From contig QPMI01000180.1 in NCBI GenBank assembly GCA_004431415.1, forward strand, positions 62,001 through 126,000: DNA of 64,000 nucleotides, read 5' to 3'. The stretch is from Cyanophora paradoxa (taxonomy: Eukaryota; Glaucocystophyceae; Cyanophorales; Cyanophoraceae). Position 1 is the first letter of the stretch; every line of letters starts with the position of its first letter. Shown here one piece after another: positions 33,501 through 44,697 of the stretch. The notes below the pieces were generated by a model. The model worked only from the letters and a program-made list of their open reading frames with translations, had not been told where the DNA came from and made no database searches. Both the position numbers and the translations under genes were made by a program.

Positions 33501-34333
33501 CAATCGCAGTGGTACTGCGGAAGATGGAATTTCAGGACTGTCCTCATGGTTGTCAGCCTCCACTCCCGCGTCTCTGCTCGAGAATTGTCGGCTCTACAGT
33601 TCACGATCGAATGTCTACAGCTAATTTGATAAGGAACAGAATCTCGTACCCAAGTTAATCACCCAAACTTCATCATAGCGCACTTCGGGAGTGCCGCCAT
33701 AGCCCGAGAGGACGGCAAAGAGTGGGACATGTACAGCGGAGCTGTTGCGGAAGAGCACGCCGCATGACCACTGCCTCACCCCAAATTCCGACGGCACGGG
33801 CCTGTTCCTGACGAGAGTCACGGAGAAACCTGCGGCTGTTGAATTAGTGCGCCGATTGGGAGCTCGATCGAGGCTCGAGGGGCGCTGGGGATCACGTCAT
33901 CATGCCGGGCGAGCCCATGGCTAAACTACTAGCTGGGGAGGCGCTGGAAGCGGGTCCTGGCGGGTGTGGGGGGGGGGGGAGGGGGAGGGGGGGAGGGGGT
34001 GGGGGTGGGGGGGGGGGGGGGGGGGTGAAGGGGTTGGTTGGAAGGAGCTAGGGATGGGCTAGCGATCGAGGTGTCAGGGATTTGTAGGTGTGGGTGGGTG
34101 GCCGGGGGTCGGGGATGGGGCGGGGGTGGGTGGGTGTGTTGGGGGGGGGGGGGTGGGAGTGGAGGGGCGGGGGGGGGGGGGGGGGCGGGGGGATCCGGAT
34201 GCATGGCAAAAAGCTGGCTGCTTGACGCAGCAGGGGCGGGGGTCGCCAGTTTGTAATCACCTTGGGATGAAGCGATGGGGAGCAGAGCCGTCGTCAAGAG
34301 CGCCGCGAACCCGATCGCTATGCACATGTACAT
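21571..34333 (-). CDS. Giant receptor protein kinase: signal peptide, Pro-rich stalk, kelch, FN3-like repeats, kelch, TM, kinase
   Basis: From ATG at 34333: signal peptide MYMCIAIGFAALLTTALL, a proline-rich stretch (to about 33950), kelch-like segments (LFAVLSGYGGTPEVRYDEVW, about 33710; FWLAAGIGPGSTYLNDLLRC, about 33290), Kre9/KNH-like beta domains (SVILLKTGG, about 31850; TAGDYIIRILDAS, about 31370), then about 13 fibronectin-III-like repeats of ~95 residues (31150-26400), each with PWAP at the start and VEC..FGGPY in the middle. More kelch follows (MPVARAGHCATFHDQRLW, about 25785), a Thr/Pro-rich region, a TM helix (AGVAAIAMAAGLAVW before RRRRR, about 23750-23690) and a kinase: LGEGAFGRG (about 23240), RAVKEV, HRDLKPQN (about 22401-22424), CDFG (about 22272), LPPETYTKSEPT, and VWAFGIVLMEMATGAKPYRG. 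The stop is at 21571-21573. One FN3 repeat seems to have a 1-base deletion near 26578. The kinase looks tyrosine-kinase-like or TKL. The single-gene reading rests on splice joins that keep frame across 27000 and 26400; two adjacent genes remain possible. Confidence 0.72.
22271..22350 (-). repeat. Tandem duplication of the kinase DFG segment
   Basis: CACACGCGCAGCGTCGGCCCC occurs twice, 49 bp apart (about 22280-22300 and 22330-22350). On the minus strand one copy reads GPTLRVCDFGALLSP and the other GPTLRVCNFDG. Only one keeps the catalytic DFG. The second may be intronic or an alternative exon. Confidence 0.7.
27540..30840 (-). repeat. Higher-order array of FN3-like exons, three 1148-bp units
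   Basis: Three domain types, each on its own exon, repeat in the same order (B-A-C in the direction of transcription). Example marks: GATCATGACGTGC at about 28215, 29363 and 30511, exactly 1148 bp apart. Type A reads VASTNATLATLRVAFGANQS, type B VASTNATQAAMRVRYTAGQ, type C VFIVNATQAVARVRFTADQS. The units are nearly identical in exons and introns, so they are recent. The last C repeat diverges at its end (SAWKSADLVTTPAG). Introns are about 65-110 bp and in the same phase, which lets exon triplets duplicate without frame damage. Confidence 0.88.
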
Positions 34334-35616
34334 GGCTACTGGGTCTCGACTGCGGAAAGCCCGTGGCCGCCTCGAGAAACGCGGAACGTCCGCGGCCGCC
34401 GGGTTTTCATCCGCTGCAGATTGAGAGGGTTTAGCAAATGCATCTCAATAGTTGTGTGTGTATGTAAATCACGTACCAACGCGTACGCCGGCACATGCAT
34501 TTGCCGCCATATGCATATGCGCAAGCTCGCGAGCTAGCGCTGTGCTAGAACTGCGAAATGCAAAGCTCGAGACTAGTACTAGTACTGCGGCTGCCGCTGC
34601 AGCTGAGCCAATATCCGCCGCAGCTGCGCATGCGGCTGCAAAGCTGGACACGTACAGATCTAGAGATTCGGCGCTTGATCAACGTCCGTCCGGGCCGTAA
34701 ATGAGATGATGTACAGCTGAAGCTGCGCATACGGCCGCGTCTGGCGTTGGACGTCGCGATCGACGCTGACAGCGCTAACGTGCGGGCCCGCGCCCCTTGA
34801 GCTTCCGGTGCGATCGCGCGCTGTCATTTCCGCACTAAAACAGCGGAAATGATGAGACTGATGGGCCGCGGCGCGGCCGCGGCGACTCCGGCCCAGGTGC
34901 AGGCGATTGCTGTTAACGTTACCGCGGCCGGCGCCCGAACGCGTGGGCAGGCTGCTTCGAAATCCGGTGGCGGTTCTAAGCTCGCGACCCGTCGCGGTGC
35001 ATATGCATGGAACCTGCTGCTTGCAATTGGGAATCCGCGCGCGCGCGGCCGACGCGGCACGAATCCGAACGCTTCCCAGTCGCCTGGCTGCTTCGAAATC
35101 CTGACTGGCGCTGGCGCGGCTTCGAAATCCCGAGCTTGCGAGGTCACGGCGTGGGCCCGAAGCTTCTAGATCTGCCGCCCGCGCGCCCCTGTGGCCGCTC
35201 CGTATGCGTGAGCACTGCGGCAGCTTCGAATTCCGACGTCGATTCCGCCGCGGGCCGGCCGCGGGCCAGGCCTTTGCCAGCAAGAATCCTCTACCCCTCT
35301 CATCCCGGTTCACGGGATCCTGGCCATGGAGTGGCAACAGATCCCGGAGCTAGCTATAGCTGATAGCAAGCTGATAGCATATCAAGCATCCCGAGCTAGC
35401 TGATCATGCATGAGCGCTAGCGGTTCAACTGAATTTCGGAATGCCAGGCTTTTAGCAGCTGGATGAATATGTATCGCTGACGCTAGCGCTGCGGCAAAGG
35501 GGGGACGTCGGACTCCGGACCCCGCCGCCGACCTCCATGGCCGGGGGCCCCAAAGCCCCCCGCGCGGGCCGCAGCCGGACTCCGTGGCCGGGCCTCGGCC
35601 CTCTCGTCCGCGGGGG
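34334..35616. other. Intergenic region upstream of the receptor kinase
   Basis: This lies between the receptor kinase start and the channel stop (both minus strand), so it holds the kinase promoter and the channel 3' UTR. It is lower in GC, with CTAGTACTAGTA and GCATATGC-type palindromic words (34510-34590) and three GCTTCGAAATCC/GCTTCGAATTCC words (34950-35240). A 225-codon minus-strand frame (34660-35337) shows no domain and I do not call it. The channel-adjacent part (35425-35510) is duplicated at 19912-20009. Confidence 0.5.
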
Positions 35617-37992
35617 CTACCCGTAGAAAGCTCCGGGGGGCCGGGGCATGGGCGGGAGCGGGGGCAGGGGGAAGGCGCCGCCGGGCGCCCAGGAGATGCC
35701 GGGGCCCGGGAGGGCGGGGGCGGGAATTGCGCCGGGGGGCGCCCCGGGCAGGAGCAGGCCCTCCCCCGCGGGGGCCCCGGCCCATAGGCCCGCCGGCGCG
35801 CCCGGCCGCGGGGCGGCCGCCGCCCACGGGGCGAATTCGAAGCGGGGCGGGGGCCCTGGGCGGGGGGCGGGGGGTAGGGTAGCTGTAGGGCGCGAGGGCG
35901 TCCTCGGGCGGGGGCCAGGGCCGCGCGGGGCGGGGCGGGCCTCGGGCAGGCCCCACGCCCCGCCGGCGCTCTCGGGCCGGAGCTCGAGGAGCGCCGGCGG
36001 CTCCGCCCCGGCCCCCGCCCCCGCGACCGCTGCTGCCGCTGCTGCGGCGGCGGCGTAGGCGGCCTGGAGGGGGTCGAGGGGGTCCTCGGGGGCGTCCTGG
36101 GCCTCGGGGGCGAAGCCGGGGCCGGGAGCGGAGGTGGCGGAGGAGGCGTCGAAGGAGCGCGCCGACGTGCTCCCCGACGAGCTGCTCGACCCCGCCCCGC
36201 TCCCGCCGTCCTCTTCGGGCCCCTCCGGCCCCTCCCCTCCCCCTTCTCCCCCGCCGCCCGCGCCTCCGCCTCCTCCCGCTCCTGCCCGCGCGTCAGGCGG
36301 CTGCGGGCGGGGGCGGGTGGGGGGGGGGGGGGGGGGCGGGCGGGCCTTGCGGCGCTGGCGGTGCTCGCGCCAGCGGCGCTGCACCATCTTCGCCGCGTCT
36401 GCGCGCCGCGCGCGCCGCGCGGGTCACGGCTGCCCGGGTCCGGCGGGGCGGGGCGGGGCGGGCGGGGCGGGGCGGGGCGGGGCGGGGCGGGGCGGGCGGG
36501 GCGGGGCGGACAGTACTGGGAGGCGTGGAGGACCATCTCCCCCGCCGCCTCCGAGTCCCCCGCCGCACCCTGCCCGCCCCGTAAGGCGGGGCCGGAGGCG
36601 GGGGCGGGGGCGGGGGGCGGGGGCGGGGGGCGGGCCTTGGGGCCGGCGCGGGCCTTCTTCTGGAGCTTGTCGAAGGCGCGGAGGCCCTCCTTGTGGATCC
36701 GCCGCCGCACCTGCCCGCCCCGCTCAGCGGCCGAAGCGTCCGGGGCGGGGGCGGGTGCGGGCCTTGAGGGGAAGGGCGAGGCCGGCGCCGGCGTAGACGT
36801 GCTCGACGAGGGCGCGGAGGAGGTGGTAGAAGTGGACGCGGCTCCCGTCGAAGACGGGGAGGTCCAGCGCGCAGATCAGCCGGATCACCTCCAGGTTCGT
36901 GCTCTCCCGCGCTGCCCGCGAGGCTCAGCGGCGCGGGGCGGGGCGGGGAAAGGGGAAAGGGGAAAGGGGCGGGGCGGACGGAGGCCGAGCGGGGGCCCGA
37001 GGCGGCGGAGGAGGGCGGGGAGCTGGGTGTCGATGTGGAGGAACTCGGTGGCCTCGCGGTCAAGAAGCTCCCAGTGGCGCGCGAACTCCTGCACGTGCAC
37101 CAGGCTCACCTGCTGGGCGCCCTGCGACACCGTGTGCCGGTACGCCTCCAGCACGACGGACACGAGGAGCTGGAGGAGGATCGACTGCGAGAGGATGATC
37201 CAGGAGACGAGGAAGGGGATGGCCATCGAGGTGCCGCAGGTGACGCTCGGGCCGGGGACGCAGCCCGGCGGCGGCGTCACGCAGTCCCACATGATCGCGT
37301 TCCAGTTCTCCCCCGTCATCATCCTAAGGCGCCGCCGGTAAGATCGGAAGGCAGGCGGGTGGGGTAGCCGGGCGGGGGCGGGGGCGGGGGCGGGGGTACA
37401 GGGGCACCGGAAGAGGGTGAGCATGGAGAAGGCGGTGGAGCGGAAGTTGGCGTACTCGTTGAGGGCGTCCCCCAGGGGGACCTTGGCGAGGAGGATGGTG
37501 CCGAGGACGCCGTAGATGAAGAGGAGGACGAGGAGGACGGCGCCGACGTTGAGCACCGCCGGCAGCGAGATCACGAACGTGTGGAATAGGTTCTGCGCCC
37601 CGCCGAGGCGCCCCGCCCCCGTCACGCCGGCCGGGAGGCGCTGGAAGCTTGAGAGGGGGCGGGGCCGTGCCTTAAGGGACTCGAAGCGGTTGAAGAGGCG
37701 GAAGACGCGGAGGATGCGCGTCGCCCGGATCAGCTGAGGCCGGGTCGGGTCAGACGGGGCAGGGCGGGGCCGGGGCGGCGGGCCGAGGGGTGCGAAGGTG
37801 CGGGGCGGGGCGAGTGGCGGACCCGGACTTGGTCGGGGATGGCGGAGGCGGCGACGACGGCGACGACGGAGGCGGCGGCGACGGAGAAGTCGAAGACGTG
37901 CCAGCCGCTCGTGAAGTACACCCGCGGCCCGTACTGCGGGGGCAGGCGGCCCGGGGCGGGCCCCCCGGTGAGGCCGGGCCGGGAGCGGGGGC

Positions 37993-38027
<35 letters not shown>

Positions 38028-39801
38028 CGCACGCCGACGATCTTGAGGAGGGCCTCCGCCGCGAAGACCACCGCCACCCCCACGCTGATCAGCTCTGCCC
38101 GCCCCGCCCCTGATCAGCGAGCCGGCGAGCCGGCGAGGCGGCGAGGCGGGGCGGGGGGCAGCGCACCGAGAACGCTGACGATGGCGGAGGGGAGCTGCCG
38201 CATGTACACCATCTGCGCCCCGCCCGCGCCGCGTGAGGCGGGGCGGGCGGCTGGGGAGGAGGAGCGGGCCTGGGCGAGGACGTTGAGGACGACGACGGCG
38301 TCGACGAAGGCCTCGAAGCGCGGGTGCTGCACCAGCTTGTACAGCCGCCGCCGCGGCCCCGGGCCCGGCGGCGTCGCCTTCTTCCGCAGGCCCACCCGCA
38401 CCGCGTGCGACACCGCCGCTGCCAGAGCGAGCGAGCGAGCGCGGCGGGGCGTCGGGCGGGGCGGGGCCGGCGTTGCTCGCGTGGCTCGGCGCGGCGGAGC
38501 GGCGCACCCTGCCACTGCTTCTGGGCGGGGGTCATGAAGGCCGACCTGCGAGCCCGCGCCTCAGCGGCCGAGCCAAGCAGGGCGGAGAGGGGCGGGGCGG
38601 GGGCGGGCGGACTCGGCGCCGAGCTCCTCCATCTCCTTGGTGACCTTGAAGGCCCCGACGACCTCCGAGATGAACACTGCGCAGACTCATGCGTTAGCTT
38701 GCTAGAAGAAGTCGATCCATCGGATCGGGTCGCGCACTGTTGAGGACGAAGAAGGTGCCGATGATGACGAAGGCGATGAAGTAGAGGGCGCGCGAGGCCG
38801 ACGCGTTCTCGACCATCGACCGGTTCACCCCGACGCTGTCCATCCCGTTGAACATGTGCACCGTCCACCCCTCCAGCGTCGTGATCTCGAACAGCGTCAG
38901 CATCGCTGCGGCGCCGGGGCCCCCGCGGCGGCGTCAGCGGGGAGCAGGGGCGGGGAACAAGGGCGGGGCGGGGACCGTCGGTGACGGAGTCGAAGTTGGA
39001 GTGCTCCTCGAGCCAGAGGCGGGGCCGGACGATGCCCGTCGCCGCCTCCGTGAAGTTGCCCACGCAGCGGCGCCGGTCGGGAATAAGCGGGTCGCTGCAC
39101 ACGAAGTAGCGCCCCGCGAAGAGCTGCATCCCCAGCTGCAAGAGAGAGGCCCCTCGGCGCGGGACAGGGCGGGGCGGGGCGGGGCGGGGCGGGTGCGGAC
39201 GAGGGCGAAGATGAGCCAGACGATGAAGGCGAAGAGGGCGACGGCGAGGATGGCGGGGGAGACGCGGACGAGGGTCTCGACGACGATCTTCATGCCGGGG
39301 AACTGGCGGAGGAGGCGGAGGGGCCGGAGGGCGCGCAGGGCCGAGAAGGTCTTCAGGAACTTCACGTCGGAGAAGGAGGAGAGGATGACGCCGAGCCAGG
39401 AGGCGAGGACGACGCCGGCGTCGAGCACGTTCCACCCGTCCCGCAGGTACGCGTCCCGGGGCTTCCAGAGCCCCGCCGCGAAGGCCCGCGTCACGCCCTC
39501 GACGGTGAAGGCCGAGAGGAGCGCGAAGTCGCCGTAGTAGTGGAGGGGCTGCGAGTCGGGCGAGGCGGGGCGGAGGGGGTCCAGCGTGGCGAGGAGGTAG
39601 CACTGGAAGGCGATGAGTGCCATCGCCGCGTAGTTGAAGCCCGGGTGGGCGACGAGGCGCCGCGCGGCGGAGCGGATGCGGGCCTGGGCCGGGGGCTTCG
39701 GCACCCAGGCGCCCTCCCGCCCCGCGGGGAAGTCCGAGGCGACCGCCTGGGCGAAGAGCTCCACCTCCGTGATCGCGTACCCCCCGGGGCCCCCGGCCCC
39801 C

Positions 39802-39840
<39 letters not shown>

Positions 39841-42800
39841 TCCCCCGCGGCGGCGCTGCGGGGCCGCACGAGGGCAACGGCCTCGGCTCCCGCGGGGTGC
39901 ACGCGGGCGCTGCCGCCAGCCGCGGGCGCCAGCGCGAGCCGCTGCAGGACCGACTTGACACGCCCGATCGCCCCCAGCCGCGGCCGCGCCGTCCCGTCCC
40001 CGCCGTCCCCGCCCCGGCGCCGCCGCCCTCGGGCCCCCGGCCCGCCGGGGGCGGCCTGGGGGCGAGGTAGAGGGCGGCGCGGGGGCGAAGGGCCCCCCGG
40101 GCTCGTCGGCGGCCAGCGCGCCCGTCTTCTCTTTGGTCCGCCAGAAGCGCGCCGGCTCCCGCACGCCCTGCTCCCCCGCGTCTGCCCCAGCGCCGCCAGC
40201 GCCCACTCCGCTGCAGCCGCCCCCCTCAGTCAGCCGCGGCGTTGTGGGGCGCCGGCCGGGGCCGGGGCCTGGGCGGCACCTTCGGCCTTGCGGGCGGCGA
40301 CGGCCGCCTCGGGGTGCGCGTGGTGGCCCCGGCCCCCGGCCCCGCCCCCGCCCCCGCCCCGGAGCCGTCCCCTCGCTCCGCCCGCTCCGCCCCGTCGCCC
40401 CCTCGCCCGCCTCGCTCCCCTCGGAGCCCTCCTCCTCCTCGGCCTTGGGGGGGAAGAAGCGCTCGCGGACGCGCTTGCGGGCCCACACCTGCGCGGGGGC
40501 CCGGCCCGGGCGCGTGAGGCCGCGAAGCAGAGCGGCGCGGGGCGAGGGGCGGACGAAGGCGAGCGGGGGCAGGCTCTTGAGCCACTTCCAGGCCTCGGCC
40601 TCGTCCGAGTCGTCCTCCTCCCCGTCCTCGTCCCCGTCCCCGTCCCGCTCCTTCAGCGCGTAGATCACGATCGCCAGGAAGACGTTCAGGATGAAGACTG
40701 CGCGCGGGAGCGGGCGCGGGCGGGGGCGGCGGTTGGCGCCGCGCGGGCGGGGCCTCGGGGGCGGGGGCGGGGCCGGGGCTTCGGGAGCGTACACATTCCG
40801 AAGGTGTAGAGGAGGATGAAGTAGGCGGGGACGAGGAGGGAGACGATGGCGGAGCCGCCGCCCGCCATCCCCCGCATCGCGTTGAACATCACGTCGTTCC
40901 AGTTGTCCCCCGTGATGATCTGGAAGGTCGTCAGCGCCGACTGGAAGACCGTCTCGTAGTTGCTCCGCGCCGCGCCCCCGTCCCAGTTCACGATCACGCC
41001 CCCGCCGAAGAGCTGCGCGGGAGGAGGAAGGTGATGAGCGCGGGCGGGGCGGGGCGGGGCGGGGCGGGGGGGCGGGCGCGCCTGCATGCCGAGGAGGGCG
41101 ATGATCATGAGGGTGACGAAGAAGATGGGGAGGAAGGAGAGGGCGGGGGCGATGCTCGCCCCCGAGTTCTTCACGAGGGCGCGCAGGCGGGCCCAGGGCC
41201 CGTAGCGGGCGAGCTCGAAGATGCGGAGGAGGCGGACGGTGTAGAGGGGCCCGCTGGAGCCGAGGGCGGCCTGGGCGAGGCCGAGGACGACGCAGGCGAA
41301 GGCGAACTGGTTGGCCCCCGAGCGGAAGTAGCGCACGGCGCCGTGGGCGGCGAGCTTGACGGCCGCCTCCGCCAGGTACCCGAAGGTCAGCAGCACGTTC
41401 AGCGCGTCCAGCCGCGCAAGCTGCGGCGCCGCGTGGGCGGGGGCGGGGGCGGGGGCGGGGGGGGGGCGGGGGAGGGGAGAAGCAGAAGGAGCGCACGGTG
41501 TCCTGGTACCCGTCCGTGTCGCGGTACTTGTACATGCCGGCGACGAGGAAGGTAACTGCCGCGGCGGGGCGGGGCGGGGCGGGGCGGGGCGGGGCGCGTT
41601 CAGCGCCGCGCGGCGCGGGCGGGGAACGGGGCGGGCGGGGCCGGGTGCGGTGCGGACTGCCGACGAGGGTGACGACGTAGAGGTAGAAGGGGATGGAGGT
41701 CGCCACGATGTGCGCGCCCCGCCGCACGTACGCCATGTCCTCCCGCGGCGTCTCCACGTCCTCCGGCTCCTTCGCCGGCCGCGGCTGCGAGGCCGCCGTC
41801 AACGCGGCGCAGGGCGGGGCGGGCGGGGCGGGCGGGGCGGGGCGGGGCGGGCGGGGCGGGGCGTGGGGGCGGACGGGGAGGCCGGGGAGGCGGAGGGCGG
41901 CGCGGGCGGCGAGGGCGGCGTCCAGAGAGGGGCGGCGGCCCTCCAGCGAGGCCCGCGAGGCCGCCCCCGCGCTCCCCGCCCGCGCGGGGCGCCCACCGGG
42001 CCCCGCCGACCCCGCCCGCCCCGGCTCGTCGCCGCCGACCCCACGCGCGCCGCGTGCGCGCCGGCCGACCCGAGCCGGTGCTGGCTCCCGGCCGACCCCA
42101 GGCGCGGGTAGGCGCCGGCCGACCCGAGCCGGTGCTGGCTCCCCGCCGAGCCGAGGCGGTGCTGGCTGGCGATGCGGTGCAGGCTCGACGCCGAGGCGAG
42201 CTGTGGGTGACTTCCCGCCGAACCCAGCCGCGGACCCCGGCCCGTCGCCGAGCCGGCGCGCGCCGTCGCCGAGCCGACGCGGGCGGAGGCGGAACCGACG
42301 CGGGCGGTGGCGGAGCCGGCGGGGCGCTGGGTGAGGCCGCCGCCGAGGCCCTCGGAAGGGGCCGTGTCGGGGCGCAGCGCGGCCGCCTCGGCGCGGAGGC
42401 GGGCAGCCTCCTCCTCGGCGGCGGCGGCCTCGGCGGCGGCCGCCGCGAAGCCGCCCTCGTCCGCCCCCGGCGCCGAGTCGTCCTCCGGGGCGGAGAGGAG
42501 CCAGCGGAGGATGGCGCGGGGCCGCAGGGAGGCGGCGAGGCCCTTCAGGTAGGCGTAGAGGCCCTTGAGGCCGGTGATGCGGGGCCCCCGGCGGCGGCGC
42601 CAGGCGCGCTCCTCCTCCTGGGCGCGCGCCTCGGCGTACTTCTCGTTGATGACGGCGAGGAGCAGGTTCTGGATGAGGAGCGAGCCGGCGATGGTGAGGG
42701 TCACCGAGTAGGCGACCGCGACGCCGGCCCCCGCGCTGTCCTCCAGCCAATACATGTATTGCGTCCACTGCGAGAGCGTGAAGAACTGGAAGATGGTGAG

Positions 42801-44519
42801 GAATGCCCAGCCGATGTTGTCGAAGTTCGTGTATCCCTGCGTCGGGTTCGAGAAGGGCGCGCCGCGGGAGCGCCACTGCGGGTTGAGCTCCGTGGTGAAG
42901 GGCCCGCAGTAGATCCCGTCGTGCGCCCCGCGCGCCGGCTCCGCGCTCGCCTCGCACATGCGCAGGGGGTAGTTCACCTCCTCGTCCCGCCTGCGCGACC
43001 CGCCGCCTCAGCGCCGGGGCGGGGCGGGGCGGGGCGGGGCGGGGCGGGGCGGGGCGGGCGCACTGGGGGATGCCCGTGAGGCCGTCGAGGCGGCGGTAGC
43101 GCAGCTGGCCCTCGAAGATCTGCACCCCTGTGTGCACGCCCCTCAGCCCTCAGGCCCGCCGCGCCCCGCCCCGCCCCGCCCCGCCCCGCCCCGCCCGCTT
43201 GGAGGGGCGCACCCTGCGCGCGGGGTCAGAAAGGGGGCGGGCGGGGGGGAGAGGCGCGGGGGGGCGGACGACGATGCCGAAGACGATGAGGAAGAAGACG
43301 AGCTGGAAGCAGACCTGGATGAAGAGGGGCAGCGCGGCGCGCACCGTGTCCACCAGCAGCCGCGTCCCCGCCAGCACCTTCATCGTCCGCACGATCAAGA
43401 ACGCCCGGATCGTCCTGCCCGCGCAAACACACAACCCCAGGCTCGCAAGGGCGGCGAGGGTGGCGCGCCGGGCGGTGCGTCGGGACGGGGCGGGAGAGCG
43501 GACGTGAAGTTGGAGAAGGAGGGAATCTGGGCGAGCCAGCCGAGGACGACGACGGCGAGGTTGAGGGCGTGCCAGCCCGTGCGCAGCAGCGCGCCCCGGT
43601 GGAGGGCGAGGCCGTAGGCGAGGGCCCCGAGGAGGAGCTCGGCCGTGAAGTAGCAGGTGAAGACGAGCTCGGCGGTGTCGAGCCAGGCGTTGACGGAGAG
43701 CTGGAAGCGGTTGTCGCACGTCGCCGCGCTCGTGCACTTCGGGTCCCGCAGCGCCACGAACGCGAAGTTGAGCACCTGCCGCCCGCCCCGCCCGCGTCGG
43801 ACGCGCAGCCGGGAGCGCCGGCGCCAGGGGGGGCGGGGCGGGGCGGGGCGGGGCGGGTGCACGGTGGCGACGAGGGAGAGGAAGCCGTAGAGGCGGCACT
43901 CGAGGAAGGCGCGGCAGGCCCGCCGCACCCGCCCCGCCCGGCCCGTGTCCGGCAGCAGGAAGAGCGCCCGCTGCGGGTCGTTCACGACCTGCAGCCGCCG
44001 CGTCGCCGCCGCGAACTTGCGCTTGAGGCGCGTGCGCCAGCCCGTCTCCTCCTCCGCCTCCATGTCCTCCGCAAGGCCCGACATCAGCCCCGTCTGCTTC
44101 TTCGCGAAGGCCCGCGCCACAATCGCCGCCGCCGCCTTCATCTTCTTGGCCTCAGCGGTGTTCGCCGACACTGCGCCGCAGCGCACGCGTCAGCTCCGCC
44201 TGTGCGGCATCCTTGGCCCTGGCAGCCGCCTGGCCGCCACGCGCCGCGCCCGCCACGCACTTCTTCCCGTGGTGGGAGCTCCTCCAGCGCCCGCGGCCGG
44301 CTCGCCATTGTCGCCCGCCTGCGCCTCCGGCTGCTCGGCATCTTGCTCGGGCGGCTTCCTGACGCGCTGGAGGGCCAGGGCCGGCACGGAGGACTGGTGC
44401 CGCTCGCCGGCGCCCTGGTGCTGCTCGACGGAGCCAGCGCCGGTCGGCGAGTCGGGGGGGAGCACGGCATCGCTCCTGGAGACCGCCGGCTCCAGCCGCT
44501 TGCTGGCCGATCTCTCCAT
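35617..44519 (-). CDS. Four-domain voltage-gated cation (calcium-type) channel
   Basis: A single polypeptide with four six-TM repeats, as in Cav/Nav alpha subunits. From ATG at 44519: cytosolic N-terminus, domain I (S4 RAFLIVRTMKVLAG, about 43400; pore FQFFTLSQWTQYMY, about 42785-42745; S6 LLIQNLLLAVINEKY), a I-II linker with repeated RLGSAGSQH-type units (about 42330-42020), domain II (S4 LLRIFELARYGPWARL; pore FQIITGDNWNDVMF, about 40900-40940), an acidic linker, domain III (S4 LRALRPLRLLRQFPGM, about 39340; pore FEITTLEGWTVHMF, about 38850-38890), domain IV (S4 IRATRILRVFRLFNRF, about 37700; pore MMTGENWNAIMW, about 37290-37325), then a Cav-like C-terminus (LICALDLPVFDGSRVHFYHL) and an IQ-like MVQRRWREHRQRRKA (about 36380). 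The stop is at 35617. The residues equivalent to the EEEE ring are S, D, E, E. Ion selectivity cannot be stated from sequence alone; calcium or mixed cation is most likely. Confidence 0.85.
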
Positions 44520-44697
44520 CCTTGCCAGCTATAGCCTCCTGCTCTGGACAGTTGGGCAGATTTGAGAGCGCATCACCTCCATCTAAGCTCTACAACGAAA
44601 CCACAGCAAGTGGGCTTGCGCAGCCGCACGCCAGCCTATGGATTGTCCGCTCCTTCAAATTTGCCTCTACCCCTCAAGCGCCCGGTTCGGCAGTTTC
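44520..44697. promoter_or_regulatory. Shared divergent promoter region, channel and GST
   Basis: The channel start (minus, 44519) and the chosen GST start (plus, 44698) are only 178 bp apart. Any promoters of both genes must overlap or lie inside the genes. No core motif was recognised. An in-frame ATG at 44638 could move the GST start upstream. Confidence 0.45.

Noticed and set aside
33950-34230. G-rich tract as an intergenic repeat
   Set aside because: On the minus strand it encodes the proline-rich stalk that directly follows the receptor kinase signal peptide.
34660-35337. 225-codon minus-strand open frame in the intergenic region
   Set aside because: No domain, composition typical of random GC-rich sequence, and internal TTCGAAATCC word repeats.
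38089-43137. 1682-codon minus-strand open frame taken as one exon
   Set aside because: It alternates between genuine channel exons and frame-shifted Arg/Pro-rich shadow. The real channel needs splicing between frames.
44638-44697. Upstream in-frame ATG as GST start
   Set aside because: Possible, but the ATG at 44698 begins a typical presequence and leaves more room for a promoter. Kept as an alternative only.
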